DNA of 64,000 nucleotides from Ophiura sarsii (GCA_035610835.1 CM069446.1:50569625-50633624), one strand, 5' to 3'. Counted from the stretch's first letter, positions 22,296-34,406 are shown. Made by a program: numbers and translations. The notes: a model not told the origin generated them from the sequence alone.

Positions 22296-23320
22296 AACGC
22301 ATTTTTCTTTCTACATCCCAGTCATGAGCCTCTAACTGCCATCTTGCATCCAACCCACCATTTACCTGTATAGTACCCATGACTATTCTCTCATGAATAT
22401 GACCTAGTCTATAGCGATAGAATGGATTGGTTGCCTGTAGGCTTACCTGTGATATGTGCCAAACTGACAGGCCCTATAATACATCGTGAACATCTATCTG
22501 CAATTTGGGAATATCTGTGCTAGCATGAGTTTTCCCTCTTTGCACAAAATGATGTAAATTGCATAGAGGGTCAAAGGGTGGTGCGTGCATAAACCCCCTT
22601 GGATTTGTATGTAAAATAGTGTGTCTGATTGATCAATTACAAGTGGCGTAGCTAGGTTTTTCATATTGAGGGGGGGGGGGAAATAAAAGTTAACTTACAA
22701 GGATTTTACCAGCAGGTTGTCAACTTTTGAGAATTGCCGCCGAGTTAAAAACTTGAGGGGAGGGGGTGATGAGGCAACCCCCAACCCAACCATCACAACA
22801 AATTGAGTTTGATCACCATCAGTGCCAATCTGAACCGACACAACTCAAATATTGGGGGACCCCCTTGCCCCTCCCCCTTAGATGTGGATGGTAATTTGGG
22901 TACCCTCTTGAGTACAATTACACTTTTAAAAAAAGGTTGTTTCTGATTACATGAATTTTAATTCTAGGAAAAGAGACCCAAACCAAAAATTTAGCTTTGA
23001 GATCCAATGGCAATTTAGGTGCATCAAAGCTTCTTGTTTCTATTACATTTTTCAGTAAATGAGTGTGACAAGTCAGAACTTTTCCCTCAATTTTTTCTTG
23101 TACTCAATACTTCCTCAAATATTAATTTCACATTGTGAAGTACCATATCATTTTTTTTCTGACAAGAATAAAATTGCCACATACAAATCAAATTTAAATA
23201 CAGTTAAACAAAATGTGATTTGATTCTATACAACATGGAAATGTTACAATATACATTTCACAGAGCCTGTCACTTACATGTATAAAAAAAGACACCACAT
23301 TTCGCATAGCATTTGTTACT
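22296..23320. other. Mostly unassigned; possible MITE left end
   Basis: GTGGCGTAGCTAGG followed by an 11-nt G run (22643-22680) resembles transposon termini I recall from several invertebrates, but no partner end was found. The rest is unassigned. Confidence 0.4.
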
Positions 23321-23321
23321 T

Positions 23322-23492
23322 GAATTTGCGAATTTCGCGAGGGATGCAGATTCGTGAAATTAAATACCCGAGAAACTGACAATTTTGCATTGAAAGTAAC
23401 AGTAACGTTTCAAGATTCGCCAAATTTGATGCCCGCTAAAATAGCAGTTATTTTAAATTCGCGAAATATAGTATCTGCGAAATTATTTTTTG
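23322..23492. mobile_element. TA-type MITE (TTTCGCGGATAC subfamily), end-less copy
   Basis: Inverse of the body of 26441-26647: GAATTTCGCGAGGGATGCAG, CTGACAATTTTGCATTGAAA and ATTCGCGAAATATAGTATC. Terminal CTGTAAAAC ends are not preserved. Confidence 0.7.
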
Positions 23493-24199
23493 ATAGCTTC
23501 AGGATGAGGTTGCATACATGTATTTAAATTATACATCGCTTCTTGTGTAATAAACCAAAATTGCCACAATGCATCTATTTTCAAATGTCTCAAATTTCAA
23601 AAATTAGGAACCGTAATTTCAGATACTGTTTCTTATTTGAAATACAGGAATGAACAAAACTCCCTAGCCTGTGTTACATTTTATCGGGTCTAATAACATA
23701 AACATCATTTAGTAGCTTGATCATGCTAAAGGCGTATTCATATTCTGTGTTAATGTCAAAGGTTTTTGTGTATTGGTATTTCTGTAAGAGAAATTGACTG
23801 ATGTTGAGTTATTAATTCCCCTGGGTCAAATTGCTTCCTCACCGCAAAGCCCCGAGGCTTGGTTTTATAATTTGACGTAAAGTGCAAAAAGTCTCCGTTA
23901 ATTTCAAGTATTAACTCATGCTTACAGTGGGTTATTATAAGAGCATGACTGGTTTTTTGTGTCAAATCCCTGCGGTGAAATCCCATCTAATGCCACACAT
24001 GGCATCAGAGGGCCTGGACTAGTGTGTTCTTCAATGGAGCATGATATTACAGTCTACTGGGGATTAGTTCCATGGATATTGTTATTGCTACATGATTGTC
24101 TAGATATGATATCGGACTGCAGACTCTGGTAAATGTGATGTTGCTGTTACTATCTTCAGAAGATAGCAGTGGGTACATTCATGTAGACGATAGCTGTTA

Positions 24200-24420
24200 C
24201 TGTAAACCCATAAATGTTTGTGTGCATTTAAATTTCGCAAGGAGCACTTACTCGTGAATATGTCATGCCGTGAATATTTCCCATCTACCTTGTAGCAGTG
24301 CATTGCAAAGTTACACAATGTAACACCAAAGTTCACATTCGCGAAATGTTCGTGCTGTGAATTGGGCCAGTATTGCTGATTCGTGAAATTTTAAACACAT
24401 GAGCATTTCTGGTTTTACAG
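24200..24420. mobile_element. TA-flanked MITE (CTGTAAAACCAG subfamily)
   Basis: CTGTAAACCCATAAATGTTT at left and GCATTTCTGGTTTTACAG at right, with TA on both sides (24198-24199 and 24421-24422). The interior follows 11515-11739 (GGAGCACTTACTCGTGAA, GCATTGCAAAGTTACACAAT). Confidence 0.85.
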
Positions 24421-24504
24421 TATCTTGAGAAAGCTGCAATAACAGGACTGTTCATATCAAGAAATTGCTATTTTGAGAAGATAACTTCTTTTTGAGAAAA
24501 TTGC

Positions 24505-24860
24505 TATCTCAAGAATATACATGTAGGTATTCACTATCTCAAGAATATAGGTGTTCACTATCTCAAGAACATAGATGTTCACTATCTCAAGAATATAGGT
24601 GTTCACTATCTCAAGAATATAGGTGTTCACTATCTCTAGAATATAGGTGTTCACTATCTCTAGAATATAGGTGTTCACTATCTCAAGAATATAGGTGTTC
24701 ACTATCTCTAGAATATAGGTGTTCACTATCTCAAGAATATAGGTGTTCACTATCTTAAGAATATAACTGTTCACTATCTCAAGAATATAGGTGTTCACTA
24801 TCTCTAGAAGATAGGTGTTCACTATCTCAAGAATATAGAAGATTACTATCTCAAGAAGAT
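24505..24860. repeat. 24-bp minisatellite, ~14 units
   Basis: The unit is GGTGTTCACTATCTCAAGAATATA, with CTATCTC(A/T)AGAA(G/T)ATAG as the near-palindromic part. Because 24 is a multiple of 3, both strands stay open; the minus strand would give a repeated LEIVNTYI octapeptide. There is no sign of selection on it. Degenerate ATCT/AGATAG motifs continue on both sides (24440-24990). Confidence 0.95.
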
Positions 24861-24989
24861 GGTTGCAGTCTTGAAAGATTGCGTCCATCTCAAGGAGAAA
24901 ACTATTGTCTCCAGAATTTGCAATTTTGTGAAGATAACTGGTATTTAGAAAAGATAGCTCCTATGTTAACATATTGCTATCTTTAGAAG

Positions 24990-25525
24990 ATAGCTATGAA
25001 TTTGAGGCTATTGTTTTGCATGCACGCACAGAATTCATGTCACCTGCATGTACAAATAAGTACATGGCCCATGTCAGAACCAATGCTCTGAATTTAGCTT
25101 AAACGGAACCACCAAAGCATGCACCGACACGCTCAATTAATCTTTTTTTTGTTAAAGACTTGAAAAAGTGTCAAATTGAATTTATTTGATCAAAATATCT
25201 TTCGTATAATAAACCATTATCTGTGCAATGTTTATACATCAAGTTATTGTTAGCGCTACTATGTATTGGTGATAGTCATGCCATTTTTTCAGATTTATAT
25301 AAATCCAAATGTGCGCTTATTTTGAGTCCTCTTCTCTCTCTCTTCAATAATAAATTTGTAAAACAAAAACAAACTTGAAATGCCTTCAGTTTTGTCTCGT
25401 TTCTGGACACTTTAAATTCTGATATAAGTACATGCTCTCCCTTCCAAGTTGTTGTAGATCATGTTTACAGTGGCCTTGCTTAGCATTGATTACGGCTCTA
25501 GGCAACCTTGGCTTGTGGAAACCAT
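24990..25525. other. Unassigned stretch
   Basis: No gene or recognised repeat. Confidence 0.45.
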
Positions 25526-25526
25526 T

Positions 25527-25772
25527 ATAACACCTTCCACGCGGCCATTAGTTTCACCATTTCAAAGCAAATTTGTCAGAAACCTTTCCCAACTTTCAAA
25601 GTCTATCTCAAGAATTACTGAACCAATACTAGGAATGTTTGTACTTACTTTAATACATTTCTTGTGGTGATTCCAAATATGGTAATGACATTTAATTATT
25701 TTGACATTTTTGAAACATTGTGTGAAATATTGGCATGTCGTCTGCAGACGCCTGACGCATGGAAAGTGTTAA
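25527..25772. mobile_element. TTAA-type MITE (CACTTTCC family), inverse orientation
   Basis: ATAACACCTTCCACGCGGCC at left; CGTCTGCAGACGCCTG and CATGGAAAGTGTTAA at right. The internal order is the inverse of 13494-13740. The left flank has decayed to ATAA; the right keeps TTAA. Confidence 0.8.
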
Positions 25773-26438
25773 CACCAAAGTCCTGTTGACAAGTCTCTGT
25801 GTTTTCATCTTAAATTTAGTGATTTTGTCATCATATTATTGGCAACTAAAACCTGTTGTATAAGCCTCACATTTTCTCTTGAAAAGGTGTGTTATGGCGC
25901 TCACATCTGTTCGAAAGTTGTAAGTTTGTTATCTTTATTTTAAAACAAAAATAATTATAGCAGAAGTTGATATTTGATTATTGTCAGTTTGATGGAAAAA
26001 TAATCATCCTTCTCAAAACAATACAAAGCTGATGCGAGGTCATCTTCTCTTGTTCCATTCTATGTGCATCCTTGATGTTTCAACTTTAAATCTCTAAGGA
26101 TAAGAAATAAACACAACTACATGATTTTAACTATAATTCTCTCTAGAATCGTCATATTTTACGGCTTTGTTGATTTCCAAACAGTGCTGTTATAGAAAGG
26201 TATGATTAAATTTGCTTACAATTTGCAACATGGATTTCTGTGTGTATGTATCCTCGCTTCCTTCCTACGATCACTCCTAATACATGTATGTGTGATTTTG
26301 TTAAATTGGAGCTATTATGAAATTAACCGAACACTGCACTAGTATAAAAAGAAAGCTAGAATTGAATATATGCCTCCATCTCTTCTATATAAGACAACAT
26401 ATGGTAGCTATGTCTGGCCATAGTCTACCTACTATAAG
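25773..26438. other. Unassigned stretch
   Basis: No gene or recognised repeat. Confidence 0.45.
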
Positions 26439-26440
26439 TA

Positions 26441-26647
26441 CTGTAAAACACTTAAATTTCGCGGATACTTTATTTCACAAATTTGATATTACTGCTTTTT
26501 TTGCGGGCATTGAGTTGCGCGAATCTGAAAATGTTACTGTACTTTCAATGCAAAATTGTCAGTTTCGCGGGGATTTAATTTCGCGTATCCACATCCCTCG
26601 CAGAATTCGCGAAATTAAAACCCTCTCAAAATTAAGTGGTTTTACAG
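26441..26647. mobile_element. TA-flanked MITE (TTTCGCGGATAC subfamily)
   Basis: CTGTAAAACACTTAAATTTC at left and TTAAGTGGTTTTACAG at right. TA flanks both (26439-26440 and 26648-26649). The body carries CTTTCAATGCAAAATTGTCAG and several TTTCGCG motifs. Relatives are at 23322-23492 and 51629-51828. The plus-strand open frame across it is accidental. Confidence 0.85.
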
Positions 26648-26649
26648 TA

Positions 26650-27370
26650 TAAACCACTGCCCTGTCACCTGAGATTCATCTCACAGGACAACAGGATGGC
26701 AACCCTACATGTAAGCAGGCTGTCAGCTTTTTCTAATCTTGTTACCGCAAATAGCTTTTCTTTTAAAGTCTGCTGGATAGCCCTTATTCGAAAAGAATTA
26801 CCATTTGATTGACTGCATCGAAATCTGGGCACAGTTGCTTGGAATTACTATCTGTACAAATTTCTTTTTTTGTCATAAATTGAAGCTATTTGTTATATAT
26901 ATGGCCAGGTTTTTTTTACCAATGGCTCTGTGCATTACGGTATCCATGCAAAATGTTGTATTTCGTTAATTTAAATGTTGAAAGTTGATGAAAATGTTAA
27001 TAATTTTAAGGCAGGTTTGATTTGTATGAATTTTTAATATTTCATTTTATTTCATTTATCAATTTCCGTCTTCAAACCATCATTATTTTTACTGCATACA
27101 GTGTTTATTATGTTGTTAAATTCAGTTTAATTTAGTGAGCAAGCTGTTGGATTCTTTGAAAAATCACTAGCCTATCTGTGATATTCTACTTCCGGTCTGT
27201 AAGCTAGTTTAAACGGGTGTATGCTGGTTTCCTGCATCTTTCCTTCCATTGTGGAATCCCAGGATGGCAGGGAACCATCATATGTGATGTCACTCCAACG
27301 TAATAAGGCTAACACAGGCCTAATTGTATGAAAAAGCATAATATTGTATGTGGGATTTATCAGTATACTC
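26650..27370. other. Unassigned stretch
   Basis: No gene recognised. A minus-strand open frame at 27172-27384 (70 codons) has ordinary-looking composition but no family features or splice support. Confidence 0.4.
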
Positions 27371-27444
27371 TGCAAGGCGTCCATTCATCAACTATAGTAT
27401 TTAGCATACCCGGTATGCTATAGTTGATTAATGGATGCCTTGCA
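27371..27444. repeat. Hairpin, ~27-bp arms
   Basis: TGCAAGGCGTCCATTCATCA then ACTATAG pairs with CTATAGTTGATTAATGGATG then CCTTGCA, with two mismatches. The loop itself contains the palindrome GCATACCCGGTATGC. It may be a small foldback element. Confidence 0.75.
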
Positions 27445-27716
27445 TTGTAAATGATGTATAGAATTGTATACATTTATCCACAAATTATAGGTGAAACATA
27501 TGCTTATTGTGCATCCAATGAACAAACATTACAAAGGTTTTCACCGATTGGATAGAATATGTCACATGACCCGCTAGTCATCTTAAATGTCAAGGAGGAG
27601 CATCGTGATTGGTCGGTTGCTACTTGAAGAACCTTTTAACATTTTATCAAGATGTTTTATCAGCGGTTGCTTAAATGACAGTGTGTCATGTATGTATCTA
27701 TCTATTAAGTATTCAT

Positions 27717-27920
27717 GCCAACGTGTTGCGGTTAAGCAACAGATTTGCACATATGCTAGGCAAGACATTGGATAATTCTTATTAACCAAAAATGGGGTTA
27801 CATTTGCTCATGGATTTGCCAATGTATTGCTGTTAAGCAACAGATTTGCACATATGCCAGGCGAGACATTGGATAATTTTTATGTACCAAAAATGGGTTA
27901 TTTTTGCTGATGGATTTTTT
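27717..27920. repeat. 101-bp tandem duplication
   Basis: Two copies start GCCAA(C/T)GT(G/A)TTGC and share TTAAGCAACAGATTTGCACA and GACATTGGATAAT. Confidence 0.9.
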
Positions 27921-28122
27921 GCGATGTATATTTTTTAATTTTGTAAAATGGTTGGTTGTTGATATGTGATTTTGTATACTTGAACCTATACTTAGACACA
28001 TTTTAGTTTTGAGTTTTGGAACAACTTGGGGGTGTGATGCGTAAAAAAAGTACATAATTATTAGCATATCAAAAAATTCCACTATTTTTCTGGTTGAAAA
28101 TTGGTTGCACCTGGCTATCTTA

Positions 28123-28331
28123 CTGTAAACGTGGACATTTTCACGCTACATTAATGTTTGCGCTTTTCACGCTCCAAGCAGCTACCACAAAAATAAAAAC
28201 ACACTAATATATTTAATTTGTGTATAAGTCTATGTAATAAACTTTCAAATCGCGAATTTAAAAACAAGCGAAACGGCTGAAAATCAGTAAAGCGCGAACA
28301 TTTAATCGCGCGAAAATTACCACTCGTACAG
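28123..28331. mobile_element. TA-flanked MITE (CTGTAAACGTG subfamily)
   Basis: CTGTAAACGTGGACATTTTC at left; GAAAATTACCACTCGTACAG at right. TA flanks both (28121-28122 and 28332-28333). Contains GCGAACATTTAATCGCGCG, related to the 8444 family. Confidence 0.8.
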
Positions 28332-28456
28332 TAATTGAAAGATGAGGACATGGCAGAATATTTCCATTTATGATTCAATCTAAGAATAATAAGAAGTTAT
28401 TACAATCTGTTATGTGGAGTAAACTTAATGCAGGAATCAAGTTACTATTTGTTCCT

Positions 28457-29065
28457 GAAGATGACTATAATTTGGTGCTACCTGCTGAGAATAGCTGATT
28501 GCTATTGATAGTTGCAATTGGCTGCTATCAGCTGAAGATAGCTGTAAATTACTGCTATCTCCTGAAGATAGTAATTGACAAATACATCCATAGTAAAGTG
28601 ACAATTGCCTCAATTTCTTGATGATAGGTGTGATAGGCTGCTATCTCCTGAAGATGACTATAATTAGGTGCTACCTGCGGAGAATAGCTGATTGCTATTG
28701 ATAGTTGCAATTGGCTGCTATCAGCTGAAGATAGCTGTAATTTACTGCTATCTCCTGAAGATAGTAATTGACAAATACATCTAGAAGAAAGTGACAATTG
28801 CCTCAATCTCTTGATGATAGGTGTGATATGCTGCTATCTCCTGAAGATGACTATAATTAGGTGCTACCTGCTAAGAATAGCTGATTGCCAAAGATAGTTG
28901 CAATTGGCTGCTATCAGCTGAAGATAGCTGTAATTTACTGAAGATAGCTGGGATTTGTTATCCCTGTAGAAAGCTGATAATTGACTAATACATCCAGAAT
29001 ATAGCTACAATTGTCGGCTATCTCCTGAAGATAGCTGCAATCAAATGGTATCATCTAAAGAGAGC
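28457..29065. repeat. 193-bp higher-order tandem array with hairpin submotifs
   Basis: Units start at 28457, 28650 and 28843, exactly 193 bp apart; the third decays. Each holds several GCTATC...GAAGATAGC hairpins: GCTATCAGCTGAAGATAGC, GCTATCTCCTGAAGATAG and CAATTGGCTGC spacers. A short hairpin motif appears to have been amplified inside a longer unit that was then duplicated. Confidence 0.9.
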
Positions 29066-29237
29066 CTTCATTAGCCAACATCTCACATTCCAAGCAAGCC
29101 TTCAATTTGAGATTTGAATAGATTAACTAAATTTGGAAGATGTCTGTTGACCATACTGTTCACTAAAAGAAGTAAACATAAAAAAGATGAAAATGTGTCT
29201 ACTGGGGCCACTAGACTGTCATCATCAAATGAACTGT

Positions 29238-29710
29238 CTCAGATCATGTTGCAGATAAAAATCAATATCATAGACAGTAGGGGGTGGACATGGTAGATGG
29301 AAAACATGACATGGCTAGCCATAGATCTGTGAATCGGCAAAGATATTATTAATGGGGGTGGAGCAAATATAAAACTGTCTAAATAAGACTAAGGCGTCCA
29401 GTCCGTCTTCTTCATCGGAAGTATATAATGCAACTATCTCAGATCGTGTTACAGATAAAAACCATATCATAGACAGGAGGGGGTGGACATGGTAGATACA
29501 AACCATGACAGGACTAGCCATAGATCTGTGATCTAGCAAAGATATGAATAATGGGGTTGGGGCATATCAAAAAATGTGTCTAATAAATAAATCGGTGTCT
29601 ACTATGGTTTCTAGTCTGTCCTCTTCATCTTCATGATGCAATCTTAGATCGTATTACAGGAAAAAAACATATCGTCGACAGGAGGGGGTGGACAAGCTAT
29701 GTGGAAAAAA
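29238..29710. repeat. ~202-bp tandem repeat, 2 full units plus partial
   Basis: Units start at 29238, 29439 and 29643 with (T)CAGATC(A/G)TGTT(G/A)CAG. Shared: ATAGACAG(T/G)AGGGGGTGGAC and GCTAGCCATAGATCTGTGA or a close variant. Confidence 0.85.
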
Positions 29711-29885
29711 TGACAGATTGATCTCAAAATCAATATGGATTTGAAGGCAAGGAAGAAAGTGCACAAAAATGACAGTTGATAAGCATGGGATGAGGAATAT
29801 TTACGTGAAAATGACTCCTGAAAATGACCATGGCACCGCAAAATCAATAAGCAGGGACAGAGTTATATCAACTAATCACTTCACC

Positions 29886-30082
29886 TGTAAACAATATTTC
29901 ACTAGCATTTTAATTTCGCTAATTTCGCTAGGGACCTCTATTCGCTAAATTGAAATGCCGCTAATTAGTACTTAAAACATAGGATAACATAGCAAGATGA
30001 TTCAAATAAATGAAATTAATATGGGGTGTTTTGAAAATTCGCTAAATTTTAATGACGTGAAATTTGAGTGTTTTACATTAGT
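29886..30082. mobile_element. Degenerate CTGTAAA MITE
   Basis: CTGTAAACAATATTTCACTAG at left and GTGTTTTACATTAG at right are weak inverses. The body has TTTCGCTAATTTCGCTAGGG, as in the TA-flanked families. Flanks have decayed. Confidence 0.5.
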
Positions 30083-30326
30083 CTAATGATAACAGGAAAC
30101 AGGAAATGCAATCTTCATCATAAAGATAATGAAAGCTGAGCTAGTAATAATGCAATGTACTTTATATATTCATTGTTTTTACACTTTCAATGAATCTCGA
30201 AAGGTTGACTCCGTCAGTACAACCACATTATCGTATTATTTGTCTGTGTAAATGGTAACATTCTATTTGTTGACAGACAAACAGTCATGTTTTCCCAAGA
30301 AATCCGGAAATATTTGTTAACCATGT

Positions 30327-30395
30327 CCAATGTGCGTCATCGTCGCATTAACAACATATCGTCGCATTAACAACATATCGTCGCATTAACAACAT
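30327..30395. repeat. 22-bp repeat, 3 units
   Basis: ATCGTCGCATTAACAACAT is repeated three times with TCG-starting junctions. Short local tandem. Confidence 0.9.
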
Positions 30396-30477
30396 CAGGC
30401 CTTGTTTCATGTGCAGCACGACCGATGTATTTTTTTCACACTAAATATCTGTTCCAGTATACATATTGTACATAAAA

Positions 30478-30700
30478 ACTGCAGACGCCATTCCAAAATT
30501 TCATAAAATGTTTCAAAAATTTCAAAACTATTGAATTTCATTACCATATTTGGAATCAACATGAGAAATGCATTTAAAATAAGTACAAACATTCCTAGTA
30601 TTGGATCAGTAATCCTTGAGATAGACCTTGACAATTGCGAAAGGTTTCTGAAAAATCTTATTTTGTGATGTTAAAACTAATAGCTATGTGGAAAGTCTCA
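30478..30700. mobile_element. Truncated TTAA-type MITE (CACTTTCC family)
   Basis: CTGCAGACGCCATTCCAAAA starts inside the family consensus and the copy ends ATAGCTATGTGGAAAGTCT. The left TTAACACTTTCC end is lost. Confidence 0.75.
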
Positions 30701-30780
30701 TTGGATTCTTACGGCTCAATTCTAGTTGACCTGTCTCGTCTATAATTATAGAATTTTAAGTACAAGTCGACATGTTGGGT

Positions 30781-31044
30781 TTGACAAATTAAAATCGCCA
30801 TACGTTTGACGTGGATTTCTAATTATAGTGAAGATAAAGAAAAGTTTCAAGAGATAGTGAGTTTAATCTATGTGTCAACGGTTTGGTTCAAAACTAATTT
30901 TGCTTGCGTACTTTGACAAATTAAACTTACTTAAAAGTTTGACAGGATTTATAATTACACAGACATGGGAGAAAAGTTTCAAGAGATAGTGATATTAATC
31001 TGTGCGTCAGCGTTTTTGTTCAAAACGTTTTTGGCTCGCTTATA
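30781..31044. repeat. 132-bp tandem duplication
   Basis: Both copies start TTGACAAATTAAA and share AAAAGTTTCAAGAGATAGTGA and TTCAAAAC. Moderately diverged. Confidence 0.8.
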
Positions 31045-31986
31045 GTTAAAGTGCCTGTTTTAATACAAGTAAATGTGTTGGAAATGTCAGCTTGGCTTCT
31101 CTGTACAGCCGGAGATAATATGAGGGCTAAGTGCCACAAGGTCCTATCTGTAATAGCTGCCTGGTGTTACATATGGGGTTGGTTATATGTTGAGGAATTG
31201 TGTATCAACTGAATGTAACTCAGAGCAGCTATTGCAGATATGGCCTTTTTGTTCAAATATAGCGATGTGAAATGTCACTATCTGTAGTAGCTGCCATATG
31301 CTATACACGTCTGCTGCTATGACACACCCTTGTTAAAATACAAGCTTACACATGGCAGCCATTGTAGATTGGGCATTGTGGCTCTAAACCCTGACATAGT
31401 AGTGTGACGAAAAAAGAAGGAGTGACGTGGGTGGCAGTAGGAGAGAGCCCGTAGGGTTTACAATGAATAAACAAAAGATTTTACATGTTTGGAATTCAGT
31501 GGGAAAATGGCCACCATATGGGGGATTTGTTGAAAATTGGAGCACAGACTTTTTCATTAATTCCACATCTAGAACTTGCACTTGCAAAGTTGCAACAGGT
31601 ATTCATTATTTAACCCTGTGAGCACTACCTGTCTATCTAACAGTGTTTTTGATTGGTTAATTACAAGATATATGCTCATTTGAATGACCAAATAATAAAG
31701 TACTCCTTAAATATTTCACTCCAATTTTCATCAGGGATACAATTTTTCTAACATTGTCACTGATTGGTGCAACATGATGGATCCAACTTTCTGACCAATC
31801 AGCAGGTAGTTCTCAGTGGGTTAATCTGTTTCAGTCCATCTAACAGGTATTTGATGAGGAAAAAACTTACTTGTCTTAGGATATTGAGATGTGAGATATT
31901 TTTCTTTAAATGTCTGTTGCTAAATATTTCCTCTTTTCATCTTCAAAATTTGTTGAAAGATGAGATTATTTTAAACTTGTTGAACA
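31045..31986. other. Unassigned stretch
   Basis: Weak internal similarity around CTATCTGTA(A/G)TAGCTGCC (31143-31163 and 31279-31299), which resembles the CTATCT hairpin theme. No gene recognised. Confidence 0.4.
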
Positions 31987-32270
31987 ATGAGTAGGCCTAC
32001 CTGTTATTCAACAACAAGTAGGCCTACCTGTTATTCAACAACAAGTAGGCCTACCTGTTATTCAACAACAAGTAGGCCTACCTGTTATTCAACAACAAGT
32101 AGGCCTACCTGTTATTCAACAACAAGTAGGCCTACCTGTTATTCAACAACAAGTAGGCATACCTGTTGTTGAACAACAGGTAGGCCTACTTGTTATTCAA
32201 CAACAAGTAGGCCTACCTGTTGTTGAATAACAGGTAGGCCTACCTGTTGTTGAACAATGAGTAGGCCTGG
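31987..32270. repeat. 27-bp minisatellite with inverted units
   Basis: The unit GTAGGCCTACCTGTTATTC plus AACAACAA runs in one direction for about six copies, then the order flips and alternates (GTTGTTGAACAACAGGTAGG). The core GTAGGCCTAC is palindromic. Direct copies followed by inverted ones can fold into a cruciform. The plus-strand open frame (SRPTCYSTT repeat) is a by-product of the 27-bp period. Confidence 0.95.
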
Positions 32271-32344
32271 TAAAAGCACCAGCCCGCCCGCCCATTGCAG
32301 GTAACTCTTGCCTCAGGCAGGTACCAAGTACCTGACAGACTGGC

Positions 32345-32478
32345 AGGTAAAATTATTCAAACTCACAGTATGTGAGTTACACTGGCTGGGGGAATTTCTG
32401 TGGGGCAGGTATTTTTGTGAGTTTACCTGCTTGACTGGCTCCGGGTTGTTAAAAAAAATCTGAAGTTCCAGCCCTGAT
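32345..32478. repeat. Dispersed repeat R copy 2
   Basis: Matches 17064-17225: CAAACTCACAGTATGTGAG, GGGCAGGTATTTTTGTGAG and AATCTGAAGTTCCAGC. It directly follows the 27-bp array. Confidence 0.7.
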
Positions 32479-32554
32479 AATGAGTACAATTGTACCTGTT
32501 TTCAACATCAAAATATATATCAGTCTTGATTGGTCATTGTGCACTTTGCACTTA

Positions 32555-32894
32555 GGCCAAAAAAAAGAAGTTGTGATGCCCTCAAGTGCTGAAAATTAAA
32601 AATTGGGTCGGTTGGTCGGATTTTTGTTATTCTTGGCTGAAAAATAAATGGTTTATATTGAGACAAAATTGGTATATGGCCTAAGTCAATTTAACTAATG
32701 TTTCTAGTGTGATAATAGTCTAAAAACAGCTTACTTATTCATTTCAAGCAAGAAATAGTAACATTTCGACACTTAAAGATCAAAATTAGATCTAAGAAAA
32801 AAAGTTTTAAAAAAAGAAGAAAAAAAGCTGACCCTAGTTTTTATGATTTCAGGGTCGGTCACTGAGGGCAACACACCTCTTTTTGTTGTTGGCC
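32555..32894. mobile_element. Harbinger-like MITE, family C copy 1
   Basis: GGCCAAAAAAAAGAAGTTGT then GATGCCCTCA at left; TGAGGGCAACACACC and TTGTTGTTGGCC at right. TTA flanks both (32552-32554 and 32895-32897). GGGTCGGTTGGTCGG and AGGGTCGGTCACTG are subterminal inverses. Copies at 34960-35316 and 51839-52187. Confidence 0.85.
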
Positions 32895-32897
32895 TTA

Positions 32898-34404
32898 GTT
32901 GTAAAAAACATTCCTTACTTCAATTTCACTCCATCTTGTTATAGTGCCTTTTATTAGCGGGGAACTAAAATGTCCCTAAATTTCTTTGCCAGTATCCCTC
33001 ATGAAATGCATATTATGTTTCCAGATCTTGTCAATTTTACACAGCTCCCTTGGGTTATTGCATATTTTGGCTCCCCTACCCTAGATATAGACTCCCTTGG
33101 GAAAATGTTTGCATTTTCTTGACTATGAAATTTATTCTGTCCGATATAGGTCTGTGAAATTATGTTTCATGTATAGTCTAAGGCAATATAAATGTGTTTC
33201 TGGGTTTAATTATGTGTTCTTTATGCTTTTTGTTGTGGTTATATGCAAGCTGTGTGTTAAATGGATTATGTTTAGATTAGTGTACATGAACGGGTTTGCT
33301 GGTATAGGGGTGGCATTTGAGTTTTACACATTTTTGTCGTTGTTAAAAATTGTTAAAAATTCACAAAAATTGCACAATTTTGTATGTGGAAAAACATCAA
33401 CGATAAAAACGCCTGACCGACTGCCCCTACCTGAGACTCTGTTTGGCAGTAGAACAGGGTTTATTCTTTCTGTATAGTTAATGTTTATTCGGTTAGAATT
33501 GACCATTTCCAATATATTTTCAATCTTCAATGTTATATTCACGACAACCCACACACTTACAGGTTATGCAAAGTGTTGACATTTCTAACGCTAATTTAAC
33601 ACACAGACATAGGTCTTGGCCAGTTATTGATAAAACTATATTAGGGTCATTTCATTGAAAGATGTATTCATCCCTGATAGATAAATAGGAATAAAATCAA
33701 ATATTTTCAAAATAATATCCCAAAAATGTTTCCTACTTGCACAAGATTACCACATTGATATTTCTGCATTCAATGATCTTTCTTCAATCTTTTACCATAA
33801 TGGAGTTTTGCAAGAGTATTATAGCATTACCATAATACCAATAGAATTAGTTGACTCAAAATGGATAGAATATAATATCTGTTACGGTCTTTTGCCATTT
33901 GTAGGGCAATATATCTCGCCAGTTAATTTATATTGCTCATGCATTATGAGAAGTTTTCATCAGCCATCCATCGCACTCAACTACCATCCTAGCCTTGGGC
34001 CAACAAATTAGGAAGATACCAATACTAATTTGAATGCCGAAATAACGCCAATCGCCCACAGGTATGACAAATTCTATCTGGTTAGGGGTCAATCACTGGG
34101 TAATATATGGCAACGAGGGAGCCGTTTGTGAGTAATGCGCAGTCTTGGGCGTTTGAGCGCGCCTTTTTGGTGGTATAGATTCAGCTGGGCTTAGATGTGT
34201 CATTAGTGATGAAAAGTCAAGAGATTTTGTGTATGTGTATTTAAGTGATGATCTCCGTCTAATTAGATTAGAAGACGCATAGAGATAGGTTAGTCATCAT
34301 CATCCTAATTAGTCATTATAAGACATTGTTTTGACTAGAATAAGTCAAAATGATGATACACCAAATAGGAGGAAATTGATATGACCAATTAGGAAGAATA
34401 TGAC
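32898..34404. other. Unassigned stretch
   Basis: No gene called. A 126-codon plus-strand frame (33097-33477) is Phe/Val-rich and crosses AT-rich repeats without domain or splice evidence. No repeat family recognised. Confidence 0.45.
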
Positions 34405-34406
34405 TA

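Noticed and set aside
22643..22990. Complete GTGGCGTAGCTAGG-ended transposon
   Set aside because: Only one end is visible; no inverse CCTAGCTACGCCAC was found downstream.
24457..24888. 143-codon minus-strand frame with repeated LEIVNTYI
   Set aside because: It is the translation of a 24-bp minisatellite; the opposite strand is open too, so openness follows from the period.
27172..27384. 70-codon minus-strand frame
   Set aside because: Composition is acceptable but no splice sites, homologous motif or start context supports it.
31987..32172. Frame of repeated SRPTCYSTT
   Set aside because: By-product of the 27-bp array; the array inverts and the frame ends.
33097..33477. 126-codon plus-strand frame
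   Set aside because: Low-complexity Phe/Val-rich translation, no domain, no splice or start context, and an overlapping minus frame of similar quality.
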